Shown here: positions 10,674-20,821 of the stretch, in pieces
Layout: each line of letters opens with the position of its first letter
Numbering within the stretch: position 1 is the first letter of the stretch
Assembly (NCBI GenBank): GCA_002839805.1
Contig: PGYT01000001.1
Coordinates: forward strand, 126,770-190,769
DNA length: 64,000 nt
Direction of reading: 5' to 3'
Source: Ignavibacteriae bacterium HGW-Ignavibacteriae-2
Lineage (GTDB): Bacteria; Bacteroidota; Ignavibacteria; Ignavibacteriales; Melioribacteraceae
Position numbers and translations under genes: made by a program
The notes under the pieces: model-generated
What the model was told of the DNA's origin: nothing
Seen by the model: the letters and a program-made list of their open reading frames with translations, nothing else
The model's database searches: none

Positions 10674-12926
10674 TTATTGTTCGAAAACTATGGTAACTTT
10701 TGTTCCTTTTCCTTTTATACTATCTACCGAAATATCCGCTTTATTAAGTGTGCAATAATTTTTTACCAAAGCCAATCCTAATCCATTCCCTTCGTAACTT
10801 CGTGTATAGCCTTGTTCCTCTTGCGAAAATGGTCGAAATAGATTTCGTAAATATTCTTTAGATATTCCAATTCCGCTATCCTCAATAGTTACCTTTAGGT
10901 TTCCAGATTTATTTTGCTCCACTGTAATTTCAATAAATCCTTCATTAGTATATTTAATGGCGTTATCAATAAGATTTACAAAAATCTGTGACATAGAATA
11001 TTGATCGAGTTTTAGAATTCTGCTTGTTTTTAACTTATTTGTCAATTTTAGATCCAACCCTTTTACGGTAGCAGCCTTCATAAAATCTTTTATTACGGGT
11101 TTAATAACGTCTTCACATAGCTCTAAATTAACTAATTCGAGTTGATATGTATCCGTTTGAATCGATGACATATTTAGAATCAAATCAATTGTTCTTATTA
11201 GTCTTTTACTTCCGAGATCTATCATATCAAAAGTTAATTTTATATCATCTCCAACTTTATCTTCAAGTTCACTCCTCAATAAATTTGTGAAACTTGTAAT
11301 ACTGCTTATTGGGGTTCTAATTTCATGAGACATTTGCGCCAAAAACTCGGATTTCAATTTATCCGATTTTTCGGCTTGTTCTTTAGCCTGTATTAACTGC
11401 TGTTCGAATTTTTTTCGTTCTGTAATATCCTGCTTAATTGCTATAAAATGAGTTAGAGTATTATCTAAATTTTTAACCGGTGTAATTATACTCTCCTCAT
11501 AATAATTTTCACCGTTCTTACGTTTATTAATAATCTCACCAGCCCAAACATTACCATTTAATAATGTACGCCACATGTGGAAATAAAAATCTTTATCCTG
11601 TTTTTCCGATTTAAACAAGCTAGGTTTAGCACCAATTATTTCATCTATAGAATATCCTGTTATTCGGGAAATGGCATCGTTACACCATACTATCTCCCCT
11701 TCACGATCAGTTATAAAAATACCATTATAAGCCGAATTAAGGGCGCTTCTCTGTAAAGTGATCATCTCCTCGGCAAGTTTCCTTTCGGATATATCGGAGG
11801 CAAATCCCTGGAATAAGTAATTACCATTGTCGTTACTTATAAGCGTAATTGAATCCCAAAACCATTTCCACTTGCCCGTTATATCTTTTAAACGATATTC
11901 GAGCGATGTTTTTTTGAATTTAATACAATGCTGAAGTCTGTTGGAATATAGAGGCAAATCCTTAGGATAAAATAACTTGCCCCACAATCCGGGATTCTTT
12001 TCAAATTCATCCTGCCCGTAGCCTAATATTTCGCTTACGCGCGGAGAAATATATGATATACCGCTTTCTGTTGAAAAGGTATATAATATTTCCGGTGAAT
12101 TCTCAACTATTTTTTTAAACTTATATTCAACTTCAAGAATTTTTTCCTGAGCATTTTTTTTGTCGGTTAAATCTTTAAATACTATTAGTGTTCCGTGAAT
12201 AGTTTCCTTTTCATCTTTAAGAGGCGAAATAATTTCCTTAATGGGAAAAGTATTTCCCTCCCTGTCAATAAGCGCTTTACTGAAATTTAAACCAATTTTT
12301 TCCCATTCATCAAGTAAGTAGTTTTTTTCCAGATCATTTTTAACAACTGTCATTTTATCAAAAATTTTATAGACAGTCTCAATTTTTTTTCCGATCGATT
12401 CTTTGGATTTATAGCCAGTGTTTTTTTCAGCTATTTCATTCATAAAAGTTATATTGCCGTCAGTATCCGTTGTAATTACAGCATCACCAATATTTCTTAA
12501 AATAGTGATTAATAATCTGTCTTTGTCGCGTAATTTTTTTTCACCTTCATAGCGGAAAAGAGCTATTTCGATAGATGTATAAAGTTCTCTTTCTTCGAAA
12601 GGCTTTATCAGATAACCATATGGAGCATGTTCTTTGGCTCTTTGTAGTGTATCGTCATCGGCATAGGCAGTCAGAAATATTACAGGTATATCGGACCATT
12701 CTTTAAGTCTTCCCGCAGTTTCAATACCATCAAGACTCCCTTTTAACCTGATATCCATCAACACTAAGTCAGGAAGCGTTACTGGAATCTTTACAAGAGC
12801 TTTTTCCCCAGAAGCAGCGCTTCCAACCACGTCAAATCCAAGGTCGTTTAGTCTGTTTTGAATTTCGAGCGATACTATACTTTCATCTTCTACAACAAAT
12901 ATCTTGTATTTTCTAGCATTTTCCAT
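10674..12926 (-). CDS. Hybrid sensor: receiver domain, three PAS domains, histidine kinase
   Basis: This 750-residue soluble signalling protein starts with a receiver domain (residues 5-122). Its phospho-acceptor is Asp58 in LVLMD, and the conserved Thr86 and Lys108 are present. Three PAS domains follow at about 140-255, 265-380 and 390-505 (the PAC motif FIAIKQDITERK ends the third). A HisKA domain comes next with MSHEIRTP (His ~534), then an HATPase domain with NAIKYT, DSGIGIS and GNGLGLAL. There is no membrane helix. The N-terminal receiver suggests it is fed by another kinase; the membrane kinase encoded 87 bases upstream on the same strand is the obvious candidate. No dedicated output regulator is adjacent. 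Confidence 0.93.
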   Translation of the reverse strand: MENARKYKIFVVEDESIVSLEIQNRLNDLGFDVVGSAASGEKALVKIPVTLPDLVLMDIRLKGSLDGIETAGRLKEWSDIPVIFLTAYADDDTLQRAKEHAPYGYLIKPFEERELYTSIEIALFRYEGEKKLRDKDRLLITILRNIGDAVITTDTDGNITFMNEIAEKNTGYKSKESIGKKIETVYKIFDKMTVVKNDLEKNYLLDEWEKIGLNFSKALIDREGNTFPIKEIISPLKDEKETIHGTLIVFKDLTDKKNAQEKILEVEYKFKKIVENSPEILYTFSTESGISYISPRVSEILGYGQDEFEKNPGLWGKLFYPKDLPLYSNRLQHCIKFKKTSLEYRLKDITGKWKWFWDSITLISNDNGNYLFQGFASDISERKLAEEMITLQRSALNSAYNGIFITDREGEIVWCNDAISRITGYSIDEIIGAKPSLFKSEKQDKDFYFHMWRTLLNGNVWAGEIINKRKNGENYYEESIITPVKNLDNTLTHFIAIKQDITERKKFEQQLIQAKEQAEKSDKLKSEFLAQMSHEIRTPISSITSFTNLLRSELEDKVGDDIKLTFDMIDLGSKRLIRTIDLILNMSSIQTDTYQLELVNLELCEDVIKPVIKDFMKAATVKGLDLKLTNKLKTSRILKLDQYSMSQIFVNLIDNAIKYTNEGFIEITVEQNKSGNLKVTIEDSGIGISKEYLRNLFRPFSQEEQGYTRSYEGNGLGLALVKNYCTLNKADISVDSIKGKGTKVTIVFEQ

Positions 12927-13013
12927 GAATTAACTAATATATTATTATCACAATAATTATCTAACGTAATTCCAAAATATTTTAATTTTAAAAATAAATC
13001 GGACCTCTTTAAT

Positions 13014-15056
13014 TTATTTTTTTTGATGCAAGAAACTGATATTAAACTCAGTGCCATCAGAATTATTTATAGTCAAATCAGCCTCTAATTGATCGACCAA
13101 ATTATTTACAAGCTGAAGCCCCAATGTGTCGGATTCAAGTACAACCAAGTCCTTCGGTATACCCACACCATTATCCTTTACAGAAAAATTTATACGGTCG
13201 GATTCTTTAACTAAATTAAAAGAGATCTTAATAGTATTTTCATTGCTTTTATTAAGTTGTTGAGAATTAGGGAACGCGTATTTATAACAATTGGACAATA
13301 ATTCATTAAGAATTAATCCCAATGGGACAGCCTTTTCAATAGATAGATGAATTTCTTCGAAATTGTAAATAATTCTTATTTTTCTACTGTCGGAATTAAA
13401 CGAATTAGCAATATAACTGGAAAGGTTTTTTATGTATTCGGAAAAATTGACTGACGACAAATCTTTAGACTGATACAGTTTTTCATGAACTAAAGCCATC
13501 GATCTAACACGATTTTGACTGTCCAAAAACGTTCGCATAGTTTCTTCATCAGAAATTTTTCGCGATTGAAGATATAACAAGCTTGAAATTATCTGGAGAT
13601 TGTTTTTTACTCTGTGATGTATTTCTTTAAGAAGCACTTCTTTCTCTTTTAAGGAAGATTGTAAGTTCTTCGCATGAAATTCTAATTGTTCCTCCAGTTT
13701 TTTCTGAGCTATAGCCACAGATATTTGAAATCCGATTTCTTCTATAAACGATAAATTATTTTCGTTAAATGCTTTTGGTGAAGACGATCCAAAATTAAGT
13801 TCCCCAATAAACTTACCCTGAAATTTTAATGGGACGGTTACAAAGCTTTTAATGCCAAGATTTTTAATTTCTAATTCCAATTCGCTAATTGATTTTTCTG
13901 AATCCAGGTCTGTTTTATAAATATATTTTCTGCCGCTAAATTTTTTATTAGGGTCTAATACATACTGATCCATCTCTACTGATTTTGAAATATAACTTTC
14001 TTTATCCTGTGTAATACTATGCACAACCATTTTTAATGTGTTAAAATCATACAAGGCAACACTTGCTCTTTTAAATTTAACAAGCTTATTTTTTAAATTG
14101 TTCAAAGTTTCAATAATCACTTCATGAGTGGATTTAGCGGAAATAATACCTCTATATATATCCTGCATTGCTTCAAGTCGAAGTGTGTATCTGTTTAACG
14201 AATTTTCAACTTTTATTCTTTCCTGAACTTCGTTAATAAGAGCGGAATTTGTTTGAGCTAATTCTTTAGTTCTTTCTTTTACCCTTAATTCAAGCTTATC
14301 TCTGGATTCACGCAGTGCCAGCGTCATTTTGTTAAAAGAATTAGAGAGGCTTTCCAATTCATCGCCGGTTTTAATTTCGGAAACTACTTCCAAATTGCCA
14401 TCTGCAATTTCCTTAACATTTTTATCCAAAGTAGTAATTGGTTTTGTGAGTTTTCTACTAAAAAAAATGGATGCTAAAAAACTAAGAATCACTAAAGTTA
14501 TGGCTATAAAAACAGTTCTTATTGTAAAATTCGTCAAATTTTTGTTAAAACTATTCAATGAACTTCCGGTATGAACCCATCCCCACTCAAAACCTGAATA
14601 AACAAACTTAATACTATGATTAAAAATCCTCTGTTTAATTATATCGCTATCAATTATTTTATTTGATTCTTCACCTGCTGAGGGTGTAAAAATGCCTCCT
14701 AAACTATCGGTGTACCATCCATTTTTAGTAAAAATAATAGAAAAGCCATCTTTCCTTGTATATATAACATATTCCAGCGAAGCGCTTTCTTCAACCAAAG
14801 CCCTAGTGTGTTCAACAGCATATCCAAATTCCTCTGTAATTAAAGCTTTGGAATTTGCATGAATTAAGGAATTGGCAATATCATTAGCCTCAATCTTCAT
14901 TCTTTCAAGAGCATCCTGCCTTTGAAATGGCACTGTAAATATTACAAACGTCATTAAAGATATAATAATTAACAGCCAAGAAAGAAGAGCAGTTCGGTAA
15001 GAAATACTTCCGAAATAATGAGGATATCTGTATTTAGGGTTAAAATTAAATTTCAT
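13014..15056 (-). CDS. Membrane sensor histidine kinase (HAMP-GAF-HisKA_2/HWE-like)
   Basis: The 680-residue protein has transmembrane helices at ~21-43 and ~178-200 around a ~135-residue periplasmic sensor. A HAMP domain (~198-252), a coiled coil and a GAF domain (~300-452) follow. The dimerisation/phosphotransfer region contains [14 protein letters not shown] (His480/481), typical of the HisKA_2 class, and the ATPase domain has [16 protein letters not shown] and GVGIP. The start overlaps the stop of the upstream PhnD-like gene by four bases (ATGA), implying translational coupling. The periplasmic binding proteins encoded immediately upstream may present a ligand to this sensor; that is inference from the context. 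Confidence 0.93.
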   Translation of the reverse strand: MKFNFNPKYRYPHYFGSISYRTALLSWLLIIISLMTFVIFTVPFQRQDALERMKIEANDIANSLIHANSKALITEEFGYAVEHTRALVEESASLEYVIYTRKDGFSIIFTKNGWYTDSLGGIFTPSAGEESNKIIDSDIIKQRIFNHSIKFVYSGFEWGWVHTGSSLNSFNKNLTNFTIRTVFIAITLVILSFLASIFFSRKLTKPITTLDKNVKEIADGNLEVVSEIKTGDELESLSNSFNKMTLALRESRDKLELRVKERTKELAQTNSALINEVQERIKVENSLNRYTLRLEAMQDIYRGIISAKSTHEVIIETLNNLKNKLVKFKRASVALYDFNTLKMVVHSITQDKESYISKSVEMDQYVLDPNKKFSGRKYIYKTDLDSEKSISELELEIKNLGIKSFVTVPLKFQGKFIGELNFGSSSPKAFNENNLSFIEEIGFQISVAIAQKKLEEQLEFHAKNLQSSLKEKEVLLKEIHHRVKNNLQIISSLLYLQSRKISDEETMRTFLDSQNRVRSMALVHEKLYQSKDLSSVNFSEYIKNLSSYIANSFNSDSRKIRIIYNFEEIHLSIEKAVPLGLILNELLSNCYKYAFPNSQQLNKSNENTIKISFNLVKESDRINFSVKDNGVGIPKDLVVLESDTLGLQLVNNLVDQLEADLTINNSDGTEFNISFLHQKK

Positions 15057-15937
15057 AACTTCTTTTTGTAAACAGTTAATTTAGAATATTCTGCCATAAG
15101 ATTTTCCACATTTTTGAGCGAATTTTCGGTGAGCCTTTCAAGTTTGTCCACTTTAAACAATTCTAAAATTTGTTTGCTCTCGTTTTTTTCGTCAAAAGAA
15201 AGGGCTTCATCAACAATTATATCAATTAAAGATTTTTCTAAAGTTTTGCTGAATGCGACTAAACCATAGAGATATTTGGGAGAAGTATAAATAATATTTA
15301 TGTTATTTTTGATTTGATGATTTAGTTCTGCCATAATTTCTAATTTATTTTTTGAAATAATTGCGAACTCATTTTTATTAAAAAAAACTGAAAGAAGAGC
15401 TTCCGATTCATTTTCATATGTATTGATTTCTGAAAAAAAACTATTTACACTCTCTTTTTTTTCTTTCAAGATTTTTGTTTCCAACCACATATTATGCAAA
15501 TCCTTAGCATAAAATTTTTCCATGGCTAGTCTTTTTTTGCTACCCGCATATTTAGAAGTTACTAAACAATATTCAACAGTTTCTGAATTATCGAAACAAA
15601 CGCTCAAACCCGGCGAAAAATTTATTTTTGAATTAAATAAAATGTAATCGATACTCCTCATACCAATAACATCAATCGGTTTCTTTTTATAAAATTCTTC
15701 CAATACAGTATTGTTTTCAAACAAATACCATTCTGCGACAATATTGTTCTTTACAAGTTGTTCTCTTTTGCTCAGATATTTTTTAGCCCAATCTATAATA
15801 GAAGCGTAACCTGATTTAGTATTTTGAATACTCAGATTTTTATTTGTAATAGCAATATTTAAAATATTTTCTTGAGGAAATAACAAGGAGTTATATCCAA
15901 GTGCAATTATCAATAATAAAATAATTTTCATTTTCAT
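15053..15937 (-). CDS. PhnD-like periplasmic substrate-binding protein (copy 1)
   Basis: This 294-residue protein has an N-terminal signal peptide (hydrophobic 4-20). Its body looks like the PhnD/SsuA/transferrin-like type 2 periplasmic binding fold. The recognisable parts are the block around [15 protein letters not shown], the [28 protein letters not shown] segment and the C-terminal helices. It is a paralogue of the next gene upstream: LSVFFN, the K-LE-MAEL/MSEL block and the FKVDKL/FKHEKL ending align. There is no ABC permease or ATPase nearby, so a role as a ligand-sensing partner of the coupled histidine kinase is more likely than transport. Confidence 0.75.
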   Translation of the reverse strand: MKMKIILLLIIALGYNSLLFPQENILNIAITNKNLSIQNTKSGYASIIDWAKKYLSKREQLVKNNIVAEWYLFENNTVLEEFYKKKPIDVIGMRSIDYILFNSKINFSPGLSVCFDNSETVEYCLVTSKYAGSKKRLAMEKFYAKDLHNMWLETKILKEKKESVNSFFSEINTYENESEALLSVFFNKNEFAIISKNKLEIMAELNHQIKNNINIIYTSPKYLYGLVAFSKTLEKSLIDIIVDEALSFDEKNESKQILELFKVDKLERLTENSLKNVENLMAEYSKLTVYKKKL

Positions 15938-15944
15938 TAAATAT

Positions 15945-16850
15945 TTATTTTTCTTTTAATAAATAAGAATTGTAAATTTTTTTTATTCCATTCAAATACT
16001 CTTCCTTAAATGGAACAAGTTTTTCATGTTTAAATAAACTCATTATCTGATTTAACCGAGCTCTCTGTGTCTCATCATTAACTATTCTGTTCAATATATT
16101 TATTTTATATTGTGGCGTTTTATCAGAAAAATTAAATGAACTATGCAAAAGGGGTTCACTTTCTTCTAATACAATTAAACTCTTTTTAAGCTGTGGATTC
16201 AGTTCACTCATAAGCTCAAGAGTGCTTTTTCTCGCGACACAATAATCGCTATTATTAAAGAATACCGATAATATCGCTTGATTCTCGTCTTTAATTAAAT
16301 TTTCTTCATTCTCCTGATAAAATTTGTACCTTATTTTTTTTTGTTTGAATAAGTATTCGAGCCAATATTTACCAAGCCCACCCCAATTATTTTCCGGGAT
16401 AGCAATCTTAGATTTGGAGTAGTCGATCTGATTACTATTGCCTTTAGATTTTTTACCGATTAATACATACCGGTGAACCGCTTCATTGTTGCTTAATGCT
16501 ATATAGTAAGGCTTAATTGGTATACTTTTAATTACGTCGAGATAATCTTTAGAAAGCATAACAATCATGTCCAGTTTATTGTTATCGTAGAGCTCCTTTA
16601 ATTCCTGAAAAGAAGAAACCGCTACGTTAAATGTTTTGTAGCTGTTATCTATATTATTTACTATTTCCTGAAGCCATATTTTTACTGCAACTTTAAATTC
16701 TTTTTCATATTGTTTTTCAAAAACTTGTCCGTAAAAAACAATTCTTAAATCTTTATCAATATCCTGATTATTACCCTGCAAAATTTGGTTTGCAGATATT
16801 CCGGAATAAGCTGCTAGAAATACGAAAAGCCATTTAAAAACTTTACTCAT
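15945..16850 (-). CDS. PhnD-like periplasmic substrate-binding protein (copy 2)
   Basis: This 301-residue paralogue of the following gene is separated from it by seven bases. The N-terminal hydrophobic segment (about 5-20) is a probable signal peptide. The core shows IVFYGQVFEKQYEKEF, LDMIVMLSKDYLDVI and the shared QAILSVFFNNSDYCVARKSTL block characteristic of PhnD-like sensory binding proteins. With two binding proteins and no transporter, this may be a two-component receptor for one ligand or a pair with different specificities. The TolC-like gene starts about 90 bases beyond its 5' end. Confidence 0.75.
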   Translation of the reverse strand: MSKVFKWLFVFLAAYSGISANQILQGNNQDIDKDLRIVFYGQVFEKQYEKEFKVAVKIWLQEIVNNIDNSYKTFNVAVSSFQELKELYDNNKLDMIVMLSKDYLDVIKSIPIKPYYIALSNNEAVHRYVLIGKKSKGNSNQIDYSKSKIAIPENNWGGLGKYWLEYLFKQKKIRYKFYQENEENLIKDENQAILSVFFNNSDYCVARKSTLELMSELNPQLKKSLIVLEESEPLLHSSFNFSDKTPQYKINILNRIVNDETQRARLNQIMSLFKHEKLVPFKEEYLNGIKKIYNSYLLKEK

Positions 16851-16938
16851 ATACCGTATCCGATAAAAAATAAATAAATTAACATGTTATAAAACTTTAA
16901 AAATTTTCCATTAAACTTTCAGCAATATGTATCATTAA

Positions 16939-18342
16939 TTATAGCAAACTTTCCCCGGTTACAAGTTTTAACTGATAATTTTTTGTAAGGTATTCAAATT
17001 TCCGGATGTTATAAATAATTTTAGTAATAGTTGAAAACATTTGTGACTGAATAAATTCGGAAACATCCGCTAAATCATTTTGATACGCTCTTTTTGTAAG
17101 CGCCAGATTTTCTTCGGCAGTAAACATAGCTTCTTTTGATGACTCAATTATTGAGTATGAATTGGATAAATCATTTAACAATCTATTAATAAGAAATAAA
17201 GATGTTTTATTAAAAAGCTCTTTTTCAAATTCAAGTTTCCTGATTCCCGCTTCTATCTCTTCAACTTTCGCGTCTGTATAAAATCCCTCAAAAATTGGAA
17301 ACTGAAGACCGATACCCACCATAAATGAGTTTTTATTCTCTTTTGTTACCATTCCATATTTATATGAATTATCTATCCTCTGATATCCACCAAATAAACC
17401 TACGCTGGGTAAATAGCCGCTCTGGGCTTCATTAAGCTTGCTTTTAAAAATGGACTGGGCGTTAAATATTTTTTTATTAGTTGGATTCTGTTTATTAAAA
17501 ATCAACATTAAATTTTCGGCATCATAATTATTTAATTCAATGGATAAAGAATCATCAGCCGGTACTAATTCCGTATTGTTATCGATATCGAGTAAATATT
17601 TTAACGTTATTTCAGTTTCTGAAAATTTATTTTGAAGTTCGAACTTAATGCCTCTTATTGATTCCACTAACAATTTATTTTTCAAATAATCTAATTTAGT
17701 TACTGAACCAGAGCCGGTTTCGTACATTTCTTTTGTTAAATTAAGAGTAACCTGCATTCTCTCGTCAAAATCGTCAGCTAAATTATAAATCGTTTTTGAT
17801 AAAATTAAAGCGGAGTATAACGTCGCTACATTAACCAATAACTTATTTTTTTTATCTTCGGCTTCGTTCTGGGTTAGATGAATATTGGATGTTGCCTGAT
17901 CTATTAGAGATGAAATTTTGCCGCCCGTAAATAAGGGATAAATTAAATTAATATTAGAAAATGCGCTTAATTGATCGGCTAATTTAATATTTTGTTCAGG
18001 AACGTCAATCGGAGGCACATCAAAGGCAATTGTCCCCAAATTAAATTTTCCAACATCCATTTTGAAAGCAGGAAAAATAAAATTGGGCGGTTCATCGGTG
18101 GCAATTAATTTGGATTCTAATGTAAGTCTTGGGTAAAGTCCAGATTTCGCTTGTCCTAATTGAGCCCTCGCAATATCAATGTCGGCATCCGCCGCTTTCA
18201 AAATTGTATTGTTCGCCACAACAATTTGAAGACATTCTTTTAACGTAATTTTTTTTGCGCTAGTATAATTTGTCCGCTTATGTTGGGCAAAAATAACTTG
18301 ACCCAATATAAAAAATAAAATTAATGTAATATTTCTGTTCAT
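16939..18342 (-). CDS. TolC-family outer membrane channel protein
   Basis: The 467-residue protein has a signal peptide (residues 1-19, ending VIFAQ) and two outer-membrane-efflux-protein repeats. LKECLQIVVANNTILKAADADIDIARAQLGQAKSGLYP is replaced in the second half by the LNEAQSGYLPSVGLFGGYQ region, the classic OEP pattern. TolC proteins form trimeric outer membrane channels for efflux pumps or type I secretion. No membrane fusion protein or inner membrane pump is encoded here. The gene is the probable first gene of the minus-strand signalling block. Confidence 0.9.
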   Translation of the reverse strand: MNRNITLILFFILGQVIFAQHKRTNYTSAKKITLKECLQIVVANNTILKAADADIDIARAQLGQAKSGLYPRLTLESKLIATDEPPNFIFPAFKMDVGKFNLGTIAFDVPPIDVPEQNIKLADQLSAFSNINLIYPLFTGGKISSLIDQATSNIHLTQNEAEDKKNKLLVNVATLYSALILSKTIYNLADDFDERMQVTLNLTKEMYETGSGSVTKLDYLKNKLLVESIRGIKFELQNKFSETEITLKYLLDIDNNTELVPADDSLSIELNNYDAENLMLIFNKQNPTNKKIFNAQSIFKSKLNEAQSGYLPSVGLFGGYQRIDNSYKYGMVTKENKNSFMVGIGLQFPIFEGFYTDAKVEEIEAGIRKLEFEKELFNKTSLFLINRLLNDLSNSYSIIESSKEAMFTAEENLALTKRAYQNDLADVSEFIQSQMFSTITKIIYNIRKFEYLTKNYQLKLVTGESLL

Positions 18343-18500
18343 ATGGGTCCAATTTTGCTTTTAATTCTTATTAAAGTCACTACTACTCTGAATAAAATTA
18401 TCGAAAATAAGCTAATATTGTTTAATAATTAAATTGAAAATTAATATGGACTTTCGGGCAATCTATTTCTAATTGTAAGCAGTAAATTATTAGAACAGAA

Positions 18501-19043
18501 TTATTCGTTGATACTATTTTTTTGTACAGTTTCATTAAGAATTTTATGATAGGTTTTATAGTCGTTTTCACTAAAACATACTAACGTAACTGTATGAGGA
18601 TTCTTGTTAAAATTTAGAAATTGTAAAATTGTTTTTAGTGCTATAATACATGCCGATTCAAAAGGGAAACCGTAAATACCAGTACTGATAGCGGGGAAAG
18701 CTATTGTTTTTATCCCATGTTTTTCCGCAAGATTCAAAGAGTTTCTGTAGCAGGAAGCCAATATCTGTTCTTCTTTATTATTACCTCCGCTCCAAACGGG
18801 ACCCACAGTATGGATAATGTATTTAGCGGGAAGGTTGAAACCATCTGTAATTTTGGCTTCGCCGGAAAGGCATCCATTTAATTTTTTGCACTGATCGAGC
18901 AATTGAGGACCCGCAGCTTTATGGATGGCACCGTCTACTCCGCCGCCTCCCAGCAAACCAGGGTTTGCTGCGTTAACTATCGCGTCCACTTTTATTTTTG
19001 TTATGTTGCCATAAATAATATTTATTCTATTTTCCGCATTCAT
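18501..19043 (-). CDS. Macro-domain protein (O-acetyl-ADP-ribose deacetylase type)
   Basis: This 180-residue single-domain protein shows the macro domain ligand loops NAANPGLLGGGGVDGAI and FPAISTGIYGFP, together with IHTVGPVW. These features match the MacroD/YmdB group, which hydrolyses O-acetyl-ADP-ribose and removes ADP-ribose from proteins. It is cytoplasmic and stands alone between TolC-like and TerB-like genes on the same strand. The chemistry is known for the family; the physiological substrate here is not shown. Confidence 0.93.
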   Translation of the reverse strand: MNAENRINIIYGNITKIKVDAIVNAANPGLLGGGGVDGAIHKAAGPQLLDQCKKLNGCLSGEAKITDGFNLPAKYIIHTVGPVWSGGNNKEEQILASCYRNSLNLAEKHGIKTIAFPAISTGIYGFPFESACIIALKTILQFLNFNKNPHTVTLVCFSENDYKTYHKILNETVQKNSINE

Positions 19044-19097
19044 GGTCGCATAAGAAAAAGGATATTTAATCTAAAATAAATTCAATAAATAATCCAA

Positions 19098-19514
19098 TTA
19101 TAGGTATTGTTCAACAGAAAGTGTAATGTGAGAATTGTTGATTTCCTTTTTTTTAATAAGATCTTCCAAATTTTTAGAAAACCATGACTCACTTAGATTA
19201 TTTTCCTTAATTGTCGCTTTTAAGAAATTTATCTCATCCGGGTTTAATTCCATATCGGAAACAGCCAAACTTAATCCATCCAAAATAAAACTTTCGGCAA
19301 ATTCTTTCCTCGAAAATTTTGGGATATCATCTATTAAATATACATTTTCTAATAAATCGGATATCGCTCGTTCACAAAATTTTTTTTCAAAGCCAAAAAG
19401 TTTTCCGATTTTAATAAGGAATTTTCTTTCAACCTCGTCTATTTTTCTGTCCTTTCTCATCAATATCAGTAAACCTTTAAAATACTGACTTCTTTCCTGA
19501 AGCGATAAAACCAC
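19098..19514 (-). CDS. TerB-like helical protein
   Basis: This 138-residue all-helical protein has no signal peptide. The pattern YFKGLLILMRKDRKIDEVERKFL followed by an acidic helix ending SDMELNPDEINFL resembles the paired helical units of the TerB (tellurite-resistance/DjlA N-terminal) fold, in which acidic residues can bind metal. The family name is a tentative recall and no function is implied. It lies 54 bases upstream of the macro-domain gene on the same strand and may be co-transcribed with it. Confidence 0.65.
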   Translation of the reverse strand: MVLSLQERSQYFKGLLILMRKDRKIDEVERKFLIKIGKLFGFEKKFCERAISDLLENVYLIDDIPKFSRKEFAESFILDGLSLAVSDMELNPDEINFLKATIKENNLSESWFSKNLEDLIKKKEINNSHITLSVEQYL

Positions 19515-19795
19515 ATCCTCTCCTTTTAACTAGAATCTATTCTAATCGTAAAAAATCTTTTAAATATAATTTTTAATACAATATAAAACTGTAAATTCGC
19601 AAATCAATTTTGCTCCTCAATATAATAAAACAATGGCACGAAAATCCATCAAATCGGATTTAATCTGGCTCATTAAGGGATCAATCCAATATTGATACAA
19701 TCACAAAGTTCTAAATCGTCTATTTTCGTGGTTTTTAATGAATTTATAGTGGCACTACTATTGATTAGTTTTCTTGTTAACAGTGAAAAAGGATT

Positions 19796-20260
19796 ATGGA
19801 ATTAGTACCAATAATATATAGAGTTCTGCTTATGATAGGTGGACTATTTTCTTTGGTTTTAATTATCTCTTTTATATCGTCTAGGTTTGTAAAACGATCG
19901 GATAATAAAATTCAAAAAGAAATTGTACATCAGCGGAAAATCGCTTATTCGAGAGAACAATTAAAACATCTTGCAAGAATGCGACAAATTGAACAGTCGA
20001 GCATTGGACATCAAAGTTATGCCTCAAAAACAATACAGAAGTATCCAGTTCAAGATAAGATGACTGGATTAAATAATAAACATAATACTGAGTTCGAAAC
20101 AATGCCGAAAAAATATTCTTCCGGCGAGAAAAAATTTACTAAGTCAAAAGAACAGAGATATTCTGTACTAAACAAAACTATGCGCAAAAACGACGATCCC
20201 GCGCCAGTAATTAATGAAACAAAAATATTTTATCCAATAGATTTTCAAAGATCAGCTTAA
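19796..20260 (+). CDS. Hypothetical protein with one N-terminal transmembrane helix
   Basis: This is a 154-residue protein. Residues ~6-31 form a single membrane anchor (IYRVLLMIGGLFSLVLII), followed by a basic, low-complexity cytoplasmic tail rich in Lys, Gln and Ser. No family was recognised. AAAAGG lies just before the ATG with short spacing. The next gene (TPR) begins three bases after its stop, so the two are an operon. Confidence 0.7.
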   Translation: MELVPIIYRVLLMIGGLFSLVLIISFISSRFVKRSDNKIQKEIVHQRKIAYSREQLKHLARMRQIEQSSIGHQSYASKTIQKYPVQDKMTGLNNKHNTEFETMPKKYSSGEKKFTKSKEQRYSVLNKTMRKNDDPAPVINETKIFYPIDFQRSA

Positions 20261-20263
20261 GTT

Positions 20264-20740
20264 ATGGATAATATAAAACTCTCAAAAGAATATCTGAAGC
20301 GTGCTTTCGAATTTCAAGTAGAAGGAAAGTTATTCGATGCTGAGATTAATTTTAAACTTTCTCTCCAATATAATCCTACTTCCGAGGCACACACTTTTCT
20401 GGGCTGGTTGTACAGCATCAGCGGAAAATATGAAGAAGCTATTGAAGAATGTATATTCGCAATACAATTAGATCATGAATTTGGCAATCCATATAACGAT
20501 ATAGGTTCTTATCTTGTACAACTGGGTAAGGAAGAAGAATCCATAAAGTGGTTTAGCAAAGCTATAAAAGCGCCCCGCTATGAACCACGACATTTGCCGT
20601 ATTTTAATTTAGGCAAAGTTTACAGAAAAAAAGGTGATTGGCGCAGATCGGCTCAAATGTTTAAGAGTGCATTGATAATGAAACCAGACTATTCCCCCGC
20701 ACGTAAAGAATACTACAAAATTATTTCTCTCTCCAATTAA
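20264..20740 (+). CDS. Tetratricopeptide-repeat protein
   Basis: The 158-residue protein consists of about four TPR units. LKRAFEFQVEGKLFDAEINFKLSL, AHTFLGWLYSISGKYEEAIEECIFAI, PYNDIGSYLVQLGKEEESIKWFSKAI and PYFNLGKVYRKKGDWRRSAQMFKSAL follow the W-LG-Y-A-P consensus. Without a signal peptide it is cytoplasmic and probably a protein-protein adaptor, perhaps for the membrane protein encoded three bases upstream. Confidence 0.9.
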   Translation: MDNIKLSKEYLKRAFEFQVEGKLFDAEINFKLSLQYNPTSEAHTFLGWLYSISGKYEEAIEECIFAIQLDHEFGNPYNDIGSYLVQLGKEEESIKWFSKAIKAPRYEPRHLPYFNLGKVYRKKGDWRRSAQMFKSALIMKPDYSPARKEYYKIISLSN

Positions 20741-20821
20741 GACTTATAATTTTTTTTTTCTTTTCGATAATCTTTATTATACTTAGTGCTTATCAGTTTA
20801 TTACAATAATGAGGATTTAAG

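Noticed and set aside
15053-16850. Phosphonate ABC transporter operon
   Set aside because: Only PhnD-like binding proteins are present; no permease, ATPase or C-P lyase genes, and the genes are coupled to a kinase.
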